Below, piece after piece: positions 37,728-46,354 of a stretch of 64,000 nucleotides of DNA. The stretch lies in assembly GCF_040276085.1 (NCBI RefSeq), contig NZ_JBELOK010000010.1:1-64000 (forward strand), in the 5' to 3' direction. The position numbers were made by a program, and so were the translations under genes. Within the stretch, counting starts at the first letter, position 1; each line of letters starts with the position of its first letter. Source of the DNA: Castellaniella sp040276085. Its GTDB lineage: Bacteria; Pseudomonadota; Gammaproteobacteria; Burkholderiales; Burkholderiaceae_B. The notes under the pieces were generated by a model. It saw only the letters and a list, made by a program, of their open reading frames with translations, searched no databases and was not told the DNA's origin.

Positions 37728-37737
37728 TGCGTTAGGC

Positions 37738-37765
37738 AAAACCGCAAGGCAACTTGCGGTTTTTT
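37738..37765 (+). terminator. Rho-independent terminator after purA
   Basis: A perfect 11-bp stem, AAAACCGCAAG/CTTGCGGTTTT, is closed by a GCAA tetraloop and runs directly into further T residues, about 10 bases after the purA stop. This is the clearest intrinsic terminator in the window. Confidence 0.9.
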
Positions 37766-37799
37766 GATTTCACTCTTCTTGCAAGCAACAGGACACACC

Positions 37800-38357
37800 A
37801 TGAGTACACCACCGAGCACTGATCGCGACCTCTGGATCAGCTGGGAGCAATACCACGCGTTGATCGAACAGCTGGCTTTGCAGGTGCATGAGTCTGGCTG
37901 GGCCTTCGACAAAATCCTGTGTCTGGCCCGAGGGGGTGTCCGCGTGGGTGATGTGCTCTCGCGTATTTTTGATTTGCCTTTGGGCATTTTGGCTACCAGC
38001 AGCTACCGCGAAGCGGCGGGTACGGTGCAAGGCCAGCTGGATATTGCCCAGTTCATTACCATTACGCGTGGCACCCTGGATGGCAAGGTGTTGCTGGTTG
38101 ATGATATGGTAGACACCGGGCTTACCTTTACCCGGGTGCGCGACCATCTCCTGCATCAGTTTCCGGGCATCACCGAGCTTCGCACGGCGGTATTGTGGCA
38201 AAAGGGCCATGCCCAGGTGCAACCCGATTATTTTATCGAGCAGCTGCCCACCAACCCGTGGATCCATCAACCCTTCGAAGACTATGACAGCCTGCGGCCA
38301 CACCAGCTTGAGTCCTGGATTCGCAAGGGCGTGCGCACGGCGTATCCAAATCCGTAA
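37800..38357 (+). CDS. Purine-type phosphoribosyltransferase
   Basis: This is a 185-residue type I phosphoribosyltransferase. The phosphoribosyl-pyrophosphate loop is VLLVDDMVDTGLTF at residues 97-110, and CLARGGVRVGDVLSR near 41-55 is the flexible substrate region. Relatives act on xanthine, guanine or hypoxanthine; the base used here cannot be fixed from the sequence. It lies after the purA terminator, 72 bases from the purA stop, so it probably has its own promoter. Confidence 0.85.
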   Translation: MSTPPSTDRDLWISWEQYHALIEQLALQVHESGWAFDKILCLARGGVRVGDVLSRIFDLPLGILATSSYREAAGTVQGQLDIAQFITITRGTLDGKVLLVDDMVDTGLTFTRVRDHLLHQFPGITELRTAVLWQKGHAQVQPDYFIEQLPTNPWIHQPFEDYDSLRPHQLESWIRKGVRTAYPNP

Positions 38358-38369
38358 TAACAACCACAG

Positions 38370-38395
38370 GCATGGATTCATCCATGGATCCATGC
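38370..38395. repeat. Hairpin downstream of the phosphoribosyltransferase gene
   Basis: An 8-bp inverted repeat, GCATGGAT/ATCCATGC, surrounds another partial copy (TCATCCATGG), so alternative stems are possible. It lies in the 161-base gap before rpsU. No T-run follows, so it is not a typical terminator. Confidence 0.35.
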
Positions 38396-38518
38396 TAGAA
38401 TCTTCTGCTGTCCAGTTACCAAGCTAATTTGGGCTGGTTTTTATAATTTTCACCGTGGGCGCACCGGCAGCAAGCAGGCCGACACCCATGATTTTGTACA
38501 GGCCATCCAAGGATTTAC

Positions 38519-38731
38519 ATGCCGATTGTTCGCCTTAAAGAAAACGAGCCCTTCGAGGCTGCCCTGCGGCGCTTTAAGCGCACCATCGAAAAAACCGGTT
38601 TGCTCACCGAGCTTCGCTCACGCGAGTTCTACGAGAAGCCCACCGCAGAGCGTAAGCGCAAGCTGGCTGCTGCCGTCAAGCGTCACTACAAGCGCATCCG
38701 CAGCCAACAACTGCCGCCGCGACTCTATTGA
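38519..38731 (+). CDS. rpsU: 30S ribosomal protein S21
   Basis: This is a small basic protein (70 residues) of the 30S subunit that aids mRNA binding at initiation. The family pattern PIVRLKENEPFEAALRRFKR is followed by a strongly basic helical half (ERKRKLAAAVKRHYKRIR). It is the first gene of the classic rpsU-dnaG-rpoD macromolecular-synthesis operon. Its TGA stop is immediately followed by the TTG start of dnaG. Confidence 0.98.
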   Translation: MPIVRLKENEPFEAALRRFKRTIEKTGLLTELRSREFYEKPTAERKRKLAAAVKRHYKRIRSQQLPPRLY

Positions 38732-40705
38732 TTGATTCCTGAATCCTTCATCCAGGAACTACTCGCGCGCGTCGATATCGTCGATGTTGTAGGCCGATAT
38801 GTTCAGCTGCGCAAAGGGGGCGCAAACCTGCTGGGTTTGTGCCCTTTTCACACAGAAAAAACACCCTCGTTTACCGTCAGCCCCAGCAAGCAGTTCTATC
38901 ACTGTTTCGGCTGCGGTGCGCATGGCAGTGCATTGCACTTCCTGACAGAACATACGGGGGCTCCCTTTCCGGAAGCCGTGCGCACGCTGGCAGCCAGTGT
39001 CGGGCTCACCGTGCCGGAAGAGCCCCGTACGCCCAGGCAGCGCGCGGCCGAGCGCGAGCGGCGCGAAGAAGGCTCCCGTCAGCGCGACATCCTGCAACAG
39101 GCTCAGGCACATTACCGGGCGGCGCTCAAGCAGGCGCCACAGGCAGTTGCGTACTTAAAAAAGCGCGGCTTAAGCGGGGAAATCGCTGCGCGCTACGGGC
39201 TGGGCTGGGCAGCGGCTGATCGCCGCGGTTTGGCGGCGGTCTTCGAGCACTACGAAGAGCCGGCACTGATCGAGTCCGGTCTGGTGATCGAGGCGGAGGA
39301 TGGGCGCCGGCACGACCGTTTTCGTGGCCGGATCATGTTTCCGATTTATAACGGGCGTGGTCAGCTGCTTGGGTTTGGTGGCCGTCTCATTGAGGCGGGC
39401 GAGCCCAAATATCTGAATTCACCCGAGACCGCGCTGTTTTCCAAGGGTAACGAGCTCTATGGTTTGCATGAGGCGCGGGCGGGCATTCGTGCTGAAGGCT
39501 GCGTGCTGGTGGTTGAGGGCTACATGGATGTGGTGGCGCTGGCCCAGTTTGGTCTGGGCAATGCGGTGGCCACTCTGGGTACCTCCACGACCAGTGCGCA
39601 TTTGCAGAAACTGTGTCGGGCCAGCGACCGGATCATCTTCAGCTTTGATGGTGACAATGCGGGCCGCAAGGCCGCGTGGCGTGCATTGCAGGCGTGCTTG
39701 CCTTGGGTGGCAGAAGACGTGTCGATGCGGTTTCTGTTTTTGCCTGAAGGGCAAGATCCAGATTCCTACATTCGTGCGTATGGTGCCGCCGCTTTGCGGG
39801 CGTGCCTGGACGAAGCCTCGCCCTTGTCGCGGTTCATGCTTGATGAGCTTGCCAGCCGCCATTCGCTCAACGAGGTGGAGGGCAGGGCGGCGTGTGTGCA
39901 CGAGGCCAGGCCGCTGTTTGCCCAGATTCCATCCGGCGGATTCCGGCTCCAGCTGGAGCGTGAGTTTGCACAATTGGTGCGTCTGACGCCTGACGAATTG
40001 GCCGAGATGCTGGAAGCAGGAGGCTCGGCGCCACAGACGGGAGAACTCAAGCCTGTGTCGATACGCAAGCCTGAAAACCTTCCGTCAGGTACCAGAGGCG
40101 AGCCGGCCTGGGGCCAGCATGATGCAACCGCAGCGCAAGCGGGAGAGGCAGGGTGGGAGCCCAATGTGGGATGGGAACGTGTGCAGGATCCTGAATCCTT
40201 CCCGGGGATGAATGGATCTGCCCAGAGCCAAGGTACGCCACGGGTGCCTGGCAAGCGGCACCGAACCCGGCGTACAACGGCACGTACCGTGACGCCGATG
40301 GCGCGGCGCCTGTTGCAGTTGTTGTTGGCGCACCCCGAGCTTGTTGAGGGCCTGGGCGATCAGCAGCTTGAATTATTGGCACATCATCCCCATCTCTTGT
40401 TGGTACGGGATCTGATCGCGTTGGCCAGTACCAGTGGTGCACGGCATGCGGGGGCCCTGCTTGAGGCAGCGGATCCCGAATCCGATCTGGCCAGCGCGAT
40501 ACAGGATCTGAGTACCGAGCTAATGGCGCAAGAATTACCTGATCCTCGGGCCGAGTGGCGGGATGCCCTGCATCAGATTGAACTGCAATCTGTACAGGAG
40601 CAGTGCGATCGTCTCATCGAGACGGGCCTGACGGACAAAACCCAGCGCCAGCGCTACCAAGACCTCAGCCGGCGGTTGGCACGGCTGAAGTCGCGAACAG
40701 GATGA
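38732..40705 (+). CDS. dnaG: DNA primase
   Basis: DnaG makes RNA primers at the replication fork. The 657-residue protein has the zinc-binding domain (Cys37, His40, Cys58, Cys61 in CPFHTEKT and YHCFGCGAHG) and the TOPRIM catalytic core with VLVVEGYMDVVAL and FSFDGDNAGRKAA. A C-terminal helicase-binding domain is also present. A linker of about 90 residues rich in Gly, Pro and polar residues (about 430-520) makes it longer than E. coli DnaG. It starts with TTG directly after the rpsU stop, a rare codon that could keep primase levels low. Confidence 0.96.
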   Translation: MIPESFIQELLARVDIVDVVGRYVQLRKGGANLLGLCPFHTEKTPSFTVSPSKQFYHCFGCGAHGSALHFLTEHTGAPFPEAVRTLAASVGLTVPEEPRTPRQRAAERERREEGSRQRDILQQAQAHYRAALKQAPQAVAYLKKRGLSGEIAARYGLGWAAADRRGLAAVFEHYEEPALIESGLVIEAEDGRRHDRFRGRIMFPIYNGRGQLLGFGGRLIEAGEPKYLNSPETALFSKGNELYGLHEARAGIRAEGCVLVVEGYMDVVALAQFGLGNAVATLGTSTTSAHLQKLCRASDRIIFSFDGDNAGRKAAWRALQACLPWVAEDVSMRFLFLPEGQDPDSYIRAYGAAALRACLDEASPLSRFMLDELASRHSLNEVEGRAACVHEARPLFAQIPSGGFRLQLEREFAQLVRLTPDELAEMLEAGGSAPQTGELKPVSIRKPENLPSGTRGEPAWGQHDATAAQAGEAGWEPNVGWERVQDPESFPGMNGSAQSQGTPRVPGKRHRTRRTTARTVTPMARRLLQLLLAHPELVEGLGDQQLELLAHHPHLLLVRDLIALASTSGARHAGALLEAADPESDLASAIQDLSTELMAQELPDPRAEWRDALHQIELQSVQEQCDRLIETGLTDKTQRQRYQDLSRRLARLKSRTG

Positions 40706-40796
40706 ATCTTCCTGTTAACTGCAGTAAACTACATGGTTTTCAATAAGTTGAACGCCTTCATAACACTGTCAACCGAACTGACAACGGAAAGAGCAC

Positions 40797-43037
40797 ATGA
40801 CCCAAGCAACTGGCAAAACCCCTGCAGCCGCCAAAAAGGCAGCTGCCAAAAAAACCAAGGCGCAGAGCACCGAGCTCGACTCCGTGGTCAAGGCGGCCAG
40901 TGCGACGGTAGCGGCCGAGCCTGCAGCGGCAAAAAAGGCTGCTAAAGCCCCCGCAAAAGCCAAGGCGGCTGCCAAGACCCCTGTGGCCACAAAAACCGCT
41001 CCTAAAAAAACCGCTAAAAAGGCAGGCGAGGCTCGTGTGGCCAAGGTGCCCAGCGGGCGTAAGCCTGGCCGCCCAGCCAAGGGCGGCAACAACGACAATG
41101 CGGATTACGTCAACGACGATGCGGATGATGGTGAAGTCATTCCCGATCTGAAACCGCTGCCCAAGCGGGGCAAGCGTGCCAAGGGCGAAAAAGAAAGCCC
41201 CTCGCGCAGCCAGATGACACCCGAAGAACAAGAAGCACGCCGCAATCGCCTGAAAATCCTGATCAAACTGGGCAAAGAGCGCGGCTATCTTACCTATGGC
41301 GAGATCAACGATCATCTGCCAGACGATCTGGTCGATGCTGAAGCAATCGACGGTATCATCAGCACGTTCAACGACATGGGGATCAAGGTCTACGACCAGG
41401 CACCGGATGCCGAAACCCTGCTGATGAGCGATAACGTGCCGTCGGCGTCCAGCGACGACGATGTCGAGGACGAGGCTGAGGCCGCGTTGACCACTGTCGA
41501 TTCCGATTTTGGCCGCACCACCGACCCCGTTCGCATGTACATGCGCGAAATGGGCACCGTCGAGCTCCTCACCCGCGAAGGCGAGATCGAAATCGCCAAG
41601 CGCATCGAGGATGGTCTCAAGCACATGGTGATGGCGATTGCCGCATGCCCCACCACCGTCAACGAGATCCTTGAACATATCCGCAAGGTGCGTGATGGCT
41701 CGGCGCAGATCGACGAAGTGGTCGATGGCCTGATTGACGAAGAAGGCGAAGACTACGCAGGCTCCGGCGTCACCTCCGACGATGATGACGGTCCCGCCGG
41801 CGGGATGAGCAGCAAGCAGCTTGAGTATCTGCGGGCCAAGGCGCTCAAGAAATTTGACGTCATCGAATCCTGGTTCGACAAAATGCGTCTGGCCTTCGAA
41901 AACGAAGGCTACCGTTCACCGGCTTACGTCGAAGCCCGCGAGGCCATTCACACCGAGCTCTCAGGCGTGCGCTTTACCGCCAAGATGGTCGAGCGCCTGG
42001 CGGATGCCCTGCGCTCGCAAGTAGCCGAGGTTCGCCGCCAAGAGCGTGCAGCCATGGCCATCTGTGTCACCCGTGCCGGCATGCCACGCACCCATTTCAT
42101 CAAGGCGTTTCCTGGCAATGAAACCAACCTTGATTGGGTCGTCCAGGAAGTGCAGGGTGGGTATGCGTATTCCGAAACCCTCGAGCGCCATGCGCCCGCG
42201 GTTCAGGAGGTTCAGCAAAAGCTGATCGAACTGCAGCGCAGTGTTGTGCTGCCTCTCAAAGACCTCAAAGATGTCAACAAGCGCATGGCCACTGGCGAAG
42301 CCAAGGCCCGCAAGGCCAAGCGCGAAATGACCGAAGCCAACCTGCGGTTGGTCATTTCCATCGCCAAAAAGTACACCAATCGGGGCCTGCAGTTCCTGGA
42401 TCTCATCCAGGAGGGCAATATTGGTCTCATGAAGGCGGTCGACAAGTTCGAGTATCGGCGCGGATACAAGTTTTCCACGTATGCCACTTGGTGGATTCGG
42501 CAGGCAATCACCCGTTCAATCGCCGATCAGGCGCGCACCATCCGGATTCCGGTGCACATGATCGAGACGATCAACAAGATGAACCGCATCAATCGTCAGA
42601 TCCTGCAGGAAACCGGCGCCGAGCCTGATCCCGCAACCCTGGCACAAAAGATGGACATGCCCGAGGACAAGGTTCGCAAGATCCTGAAAATCGCCAAAGA
42701 ACCCATCTCGATGGAAACCCCGATTGGGGATGATGATGACTCCCATCTGGGCGATTTCATCGAAGATACCGGTACGGTGTCGCCCTCCGATTTCGCCCTG
42801 CATGGCTCCATGCGGGATGTGGTCAAAGAGGTGCTTGATTCCCTGACACCCCGCGAAGCCAAGGTGCTGCGCATGCGTTTCGGTATCGAGATGAGCACCG
42901 ACCAGACCCTCGAAGAGGTAGGCAAGCAGTTTGATGTCACCCGCGAGCGCATTCGCCAAATAGAGGCCAAGGCTTTGCGCAAGCTGCGCCATCCCAGCCG
43001 GGCAGATAAGCTCAAGAGCTTCCTCGAAGGTCAGTAA
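40797..43037 (+). CDS. rpoD: RNA polymerase primary sigma factor (sigma-70)
   Basis: This is the housekeeping sigma factor of 746 residues. After a Lys/Ala-rich low-complexity N-terminus (residues 1-90) come region 1.1, a non-conserved acidic insert and region 1.2 (DPVRMYMREMG). Region 2 follows with NLRLVISIAKKYTNRGLQFL and YATWWIRQAITR, then region 3, and region 4.2 with VTRERIRQIEAKALRKLRH. It is the last gene of rpsU-dnaG-rpoD, about 90 bases after dnaG, and a terminator follows. Confidence 0.98.
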   Translation: MTQATGKTPAAAKKAAAKKTKAQSTELDSVVKAASATVAAEPAAAKKAAKAPAKAKAAAKTPVATKTAPKKTAKKAGEARVAKVPSGRKPGRPAKGGNNDNADYVNDDADDGEVIPDLKPLPKRGKRAKGEKESPSRSQMTPEEQEARRNRLKILIKLGKERGYLTYGEINDHLPDDLVDAEAIDGIISTFNDMGIKVYDQAPDAETLLMSDNVPSASSDDDVEDEAEAALTTVDSDFGRTTDPVRMYMREMGTVELLTREGEIEIAKRIEDGLKHMVMAIAACPTTVNEILEHIRKVRDGSAQIDEVVDGLIDEEGEDYAGSGVTSDDDDGPAGGMSSKQLEYLRAKALKKFDVIESWFDKMRLAFENEGYRSPAYVEAREAIHTELSGVRFTAKMVERLADALRSQVAEVRRQERAAMAICVTRAGMPRTHFIKAFPGNETNLDWVVQEVQGGYAYSETLERHAPAVQEVQQKLIELQRSVVLPLKDLKDVNKRMATGEAKARKAKREMTEANLRLVISIAKKYTNRGLQFLDLIQEGNIGLMKAVDKFEYRRGYKFSTYATWWIRQAITRSIADQARTIRIPVHMIETINKMNRINRQILQETGAEPDPATLAQKMDMPEDKVRKILKIAKEPISMETPIGDDDDSHLGDFIEDTGTVSPSDFALHGSMRDVVKEVLDSLTPREAKVLRMRFGIEMSTDQTLEEVGKQFDVTRERIRQIEAKALRKLRHPSRADKLKSFLEGQ

Positions 43038-43056
43038 GCTTTTCTGGCAGTATCAC

Positions 43057-43092
43057 ACGCCCCCGTACATCACCATGTTCGGGGGCGTTGTT
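43057..43092 (+). terminator. Terminator after rpoD
   Basis: A 9-bp stem, ACGCCCCCG/CGGGGGCGT, is extended inside by ACAT/ATGT and followed by TGTTATTG. It lies about 20 bases past rpoD and abuts the stop of the convergent pobR gene, so it may serve both directions. Confidence 0.75.
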
Positions 43093-43966
43093 ATTGCAAG
43101 ATGTTCAGGCGGAAATTGCGGGGGGATACTCCGGCTGTTTTGCGGAAAAATCGCGTGAAATGCGCGGGCTCTGAGAAGCCCAGTGTGTCGGCAATCTCGC
43201 TAATGCTGAGTGTGGTGTACACCAGGCTGCGGCTGGCTTCCAGCGCCAGTCGGGCGTGAATCATTTGCAAGGGGGTTTTGTCGGCGTGCGCCCGGGTAAG
43301 CAGTGTCAGATGGGTGGTACTTAAACCCAGCTGCCGGGCGTACCAGGCCACCATATGGTGCTGGCAATGCGCCTGCTCAAGCAGATTTACAAACCGCACA
43401 TAGTGCTGCAGGCCGCGCTGTGTTTGTCGTTGCAGTGTGCCTTCGGCCGGAGAGCTCCGCAGTCGGGTATATAGCAGCGTCAGCCAGGCCTGTATCCGGG
43501 CATCCCTGAAAGGCTGATGGGCGCCGTACTGCAAATGCAGCTGGGTGCATGCCTCTTGCAGGCTGCGGTCATGATCCTGCGGGCTGAAGCGATGAATGAC
43601 CGGTTCTGATGGCGGTGTTGCTGTGGGCCCCAGTTGCTGCACCAGGCGTGTCAAAAGCGCATGTGTGATGGTGATGACATGGCCGGTACAACAAGCCTCA
43701 AACTCAAAGCCGTGCACAAAGGCCTGGGGGATTTCCAGCGCCGCAGGCCCCTGAAGCACATGCCGCACGCCGTCCAGGCTGACCGCGGCACGCCCTTTGT
43801 GCAGATACAAAATCTGGTAAAGGCCCGCATGGTGATGGGGCCGGATATGCCAATCGTGCAAGCGGCTGCGCGAAGCAATAGTTTCGCAGTGCAGCATTTC
43901 TGCCAGTGGCCAGCTGTCCTGTTCCCCGTATAGCTGGAAAAGAGGGGCGCCCTGAAAATAGTTCAT
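43091..43966 (-). CDS. pobR: AraC-family regulator PobR of 4-hydroxybenzoate degradation
   Basis: This 291-residue regulator has an N-terminal sensing domain and a C-terminal AraC/XylS double helix-turn-helix (ISEIADTLGFSEPAHFTRFF). The N-terminus, with FQLYGEQDSWPLAEMLHCE and SRSRLHDWHIRPHHH, resembles pseudomonad PobR proteins that respond to 4-hydroxybenzoate and activate pobA. It is transcribed divergently from pobA with about 118 bases between them, which supports the role. The start is set at ATG 43966 (MNYFQGAPL) rather than upstream codons that would run into the control region. Confidence 0.88.
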   Translation of the reverse strand: MNYFQGAPLFQLYGEQDSWPLAEMLHCETIASRSRLHDWHIRPHHHAGLYQILYLHKGRAAVSLDGVRHVLQGPAALEIPQAFVHGFEFEACCTGHVITITHALLTRLVQQLGPTATPPSEPVIHRFSPQDHDRSLQEACTQLHLQYGAHQPFRDARIQAWLTLLYTRLRSSPAEGTLQRQTQRGLQHYVRFVNLLEQAHCQHHMVAWYARQLGLSTTHLTLLTRAHADKTPLQMIHARLALEASRSLVYTTLSISEIADTLGFSEPAHFTRFFRKTAGVSPRNFRLNILQ

Positions 43967-44043
43967 ATTGGTAATTTTATGCTTGAAAAGTTCATTCCAA
44001 AACAGTGTGCAACTTGTCAAGATGGAATCCTCACAGATCAAGC

Positions 44044-44065
44044 GCAACCTTCACGATAAGGTTGC
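44044..44065. promoter_or_regulatory. Inverted repeat in the pobR/pobA control region
   Basis: A perfect 8-bp inverted repeat, GCAACCTT and AAGGTTGC, is separated by six bases (CACGAT) and ends 19 bases before the pobA start. A similar half-site, GCAACTT, lies at 44009-44015. It is a candidate PobR operator, or a hairpin in the pobA leader that could affect translation. The binding role is inferred from position. Confidence 0.5.
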
Positions 44066-44084
44066 AGATAAACGGAGACGCATC

Positions 44085-45263
44085 ATGAAGACACAGGTTG
44101 CCATTATTGGGGCAGGGCCATCAGGCCTGTTGTTGGGGCAATTGCTGCATCGTTGCGGCATTGATAACGTCATACTCGAGCGACACACGCCCGAATACGT
44201 CTTGAGCCGGGTTCGGGCTGGGGTGCTGGAGTATGGTTTTGTCGAGCTGATGCGCGAGGCGGGAGTGTCCGAGCATATGGATCGCCACGGCCTGGACCAT
44301 GAGGGCTTTACGCTGGCTTTTCAGGATGGACGCCATCGCGTGGACATGAAGGCGCTCACCGGCAAGTCGGTATTGGTGTATGGCCAGACAGAAGTTACGC
44401 ATGATCTGATGACGGCGCGTCAGAAAAACGGCGCTCCTATCTACTACGAAGCGACCGACGTGCAACTGCATGATTTTCTTGATGGCAAGCCCAGGGTGAC
44501 ATTTCAGCACCAGGGTGCGCAGCACACGCTTGAGTGTGACTATATCGCTGGTTGTGACGGGTTTCATGGGGTGGCTCGCAAGTCGGTACCGGCCGATCGC
44601 ATCCACTCGTTTGAGCGGGTCTACCCGTTTGGTTGGTTGGGTTTGCTGACGGACACACCGCCGGTTGAAGAAGAGCTCATCTACGTTCATAATCCGCGTG
44701 GCTTTGCCTTGTGCAGCATGCGCTCACGTACGCGCAGCCGCTATTACCTGCAGTGCAGCCTGGCCGAGCACGTCGAAGAGTGGTCGGACGACCGCTTCTG
44801 GACGGAACTGTCGGCACGCCTGCCGGCGGATCTGGCTGCCAAGTTGCAGACAGGGCCTTCGTTTGAAAAAAGCATTGCGCCCTTGCGCAGTTTTGTGGCC
44901 GAGCCCATGCGCTTTGGGCAGCTGTTTCTGGTGGGGGATGCCGCACATATTGTGCCGCCCACCGGCGCCAAAGGGCTGAATCTGGCGTCAAGTGACGTCT
45001 ATACCCTGTACCACGGTTTGCGGGGCGCCTGTCTTGAGGGCCACCCCGAGCGTCTGGATCGTTACTCGGAGATCTGTTTGCGGCGCATCTGGAAAGCCGA
45101 GCGGTTTTCCTGGTGGATGACGTCCCTGTTGCATGTATTTGACAGCGATCCCTTCAGTCAGCGTATCCAGCGGGCCGAACAGGATTACTACACCAGTACT
45201 CAGGCAGGGCTGACCACCATTGCCGAAAACTATGTTGGTTTACCTTACGAGCCCGTGGTCTGA
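44085..45263 (+). CDS. pobA: 4-hydroxybenzoate 3-monooxygenase
   Basis: This FAD-dependent hydroxylase turns 4-hydroxybenzoate into protocatechuate using NADPH and oxygen. The 392-residue protein has the dinucleotide motif AIIGAGPSGLLLG (residues 6-18), the DG motif in GCDGFHGVARKSVP and the GD motif GDAAHIVPPTGAKGLN near 285. Substrate-site residues known from the Pseudomonas enzyme are matched by the CSMRSRTRSRYY segment (Ser, Arg, Arg, Tyr) and by VRAGVLE. CGGAGA lies upstream of the ATG. Its product feeds the protocatechuate 4,5-cleavage genes at 49-55 kb. Confidence 0.97.
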   Translation: MKTQVAIIGAGPSGLLLGQLLHRCGIDNVILERHTPEYVLSRVRAGVLEYGFVELMREAGVSEHMDRHGLDHEGFTLAFQDGRHRVDMKALTGKSVLVYGQTEVTHDLMTARQKNGAPIYYEATDVQLHDFLDGKPRVTFQHQGAQHTLECDYIAGCDGFHGVARKSVPADRIHSFERVYPFGWLGLLTDTPPVEEELIYVHNPRGFALCSMRSRTRSRYYLQCSLAEHVEEWSDDRFWTELSARLPADLAAKLQTGPSFEKSIAPLRSFVAEPMRFGQLFLVGDAAHIVPPTGAKGLNLASSDVYTLYHGLRGACLEGHPERLDRYSEICLRRIWKAERFSWWMTSLLHVFDSDPFSQRIQRAEQDYYTSTQAGLTTIAENYVGLPYEPVV

Positions 45264-45291
45264 TCCTGCCTCAGGAGATTTTCGCGCGATA

Positions 45292-46272
45292 ATGGCAGGC
45301 ATGGATACTCCTTTGATTACCGTGCAGGTCAGCCAGAAGCGTGTCGTGGCCCAGGATATTGTGTGTCTCGACCTCCGTGCGCTGGATGGCCAGGATCTTC
45401 CGCCTTTTTCGCCAGGTGCCCATGTCGATGTGCATGTGCCTGGCGGGCTGATTCGGCAATACTCTTTGCTGAGTGACAGTACCGTTTGCACGGATTACCA
45501 GATTGCGGTCTTGCGTGAGGTTCAGTCGCGGGGCGGTTCGCAGGCTATCCACGATCTTGTCCAGGCAGGCGACCTGCTGCAAATCAGTGCACCCAGAAAT
45601 CATTTCAGCCTGGTCCCGGCGGCCCGTACGCTCTTGTTTGCCGGAGGCATTGGCATCACGCCATTGTTGTGTATGGCGCGCCAGCTGCATGCTACCAAGG
45701 TGCCCTTTCAGCTGCACTACAGCAGCCGTAGCCAGGTGCGCGCCGCCTTCCTCGACCAACTGCAGCAGTTTCCTGCGGATGCGGTGGCACTGTATTTTGA
45801 TGACGATCCCGCCAAGACACTGGATATTCGCGGTGTATTGTCTGCCCAGCCCCTGGCTGACACCCATGTATTTGTGTGTGGGCCTGCCGGCTATATCGAT
45901 TATGTATGTGGGCAGGTGCGGCAGGCCGGCTTGCCGGATGCCCAGGTGCACGTCGAGCGTTTTGCGCTGGGCGAAGCCGATCGCCCTGTCATTACCGATC
46001 AGGATGTTGCATTTGAAGTGCAACTGGCCAGTACGGGGGAGATCTTCCAGATCCCCGCCGACGAATCGATCACCTCTGCGCTCGACCGTCAGGGGGTTTT
46101 TATCCCGGTATCCTGCGAGGAGGGTATCTGCGGCACTTGCCTGACAGGGATCACCGAGGGTGTGCCGGATCACCGGGACACCTACCTGACAGATGAAGAA
46201 CATGCAGCCAATGACCAGTTCACTCCCTGTTGCTCACGAGCGCGTACGCCGCGGCTGATTCTAGACCTCTAG
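45292..46272 (+). CDS. VanB-type (PDR) ferredoxin-flavin reductase, orphan
   Basis: This is a 326-residue single-chain reductase that passes electrons from NAD(P)H through flavin to a 2Fe-2S cluster. The flavin motif RQYSLLSD lies near 54, the nucleotide motif GGIGITPLLCMARQ near 120, and the C-terminal plant-type ferredoxin domain has cluster cysteines Cys275, Cys280, Cys283 and Cys313 (CEEGICGTC). Such proteins normally serve a Rieske oxygenase, as VanB serves VanA in vanillate demethylation, but no oxygenase component is in the window. It starts about 28 bases after pobA; ATG 45301 is an alternative start. Confidence 0.88.
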   Translation: MAGMDTPLITVQVSQKRVVAQDIVCLDLRALDGQDLPPFSPGAHVDVHVPGGLIRQYSLLSDSTVCTDYQIAVLREVQSRGGSQAIHDLVQAGDLLQISAPRNHFSLVPAARTLLFAGGIGITPLLCMARQLHATKVPFQLHYSSRSQVRAAFLDQLQQFPADAVALYFDDDPAKTLDIRGVLSAQPLADTHVFVCGPAGYIDYVCGQVRQAGLPDAQVHVERFALGEADRPVITDQDVAFEVQLASTGEIFQIPADESITSALDRQGVFIPVSCEEGICGTCLTGITEGVPDHRDTYLTDEEHAANDQFTPCCSRARTPRLILDL

Positions 46273-46354
46273 CAAGGTGCGATAGCCAATTGCTATAGCT
46301 GATAGATCTACCTGCCGGTTTACTTCATTTGGCGCTTGCACCGATAATCGGAGC

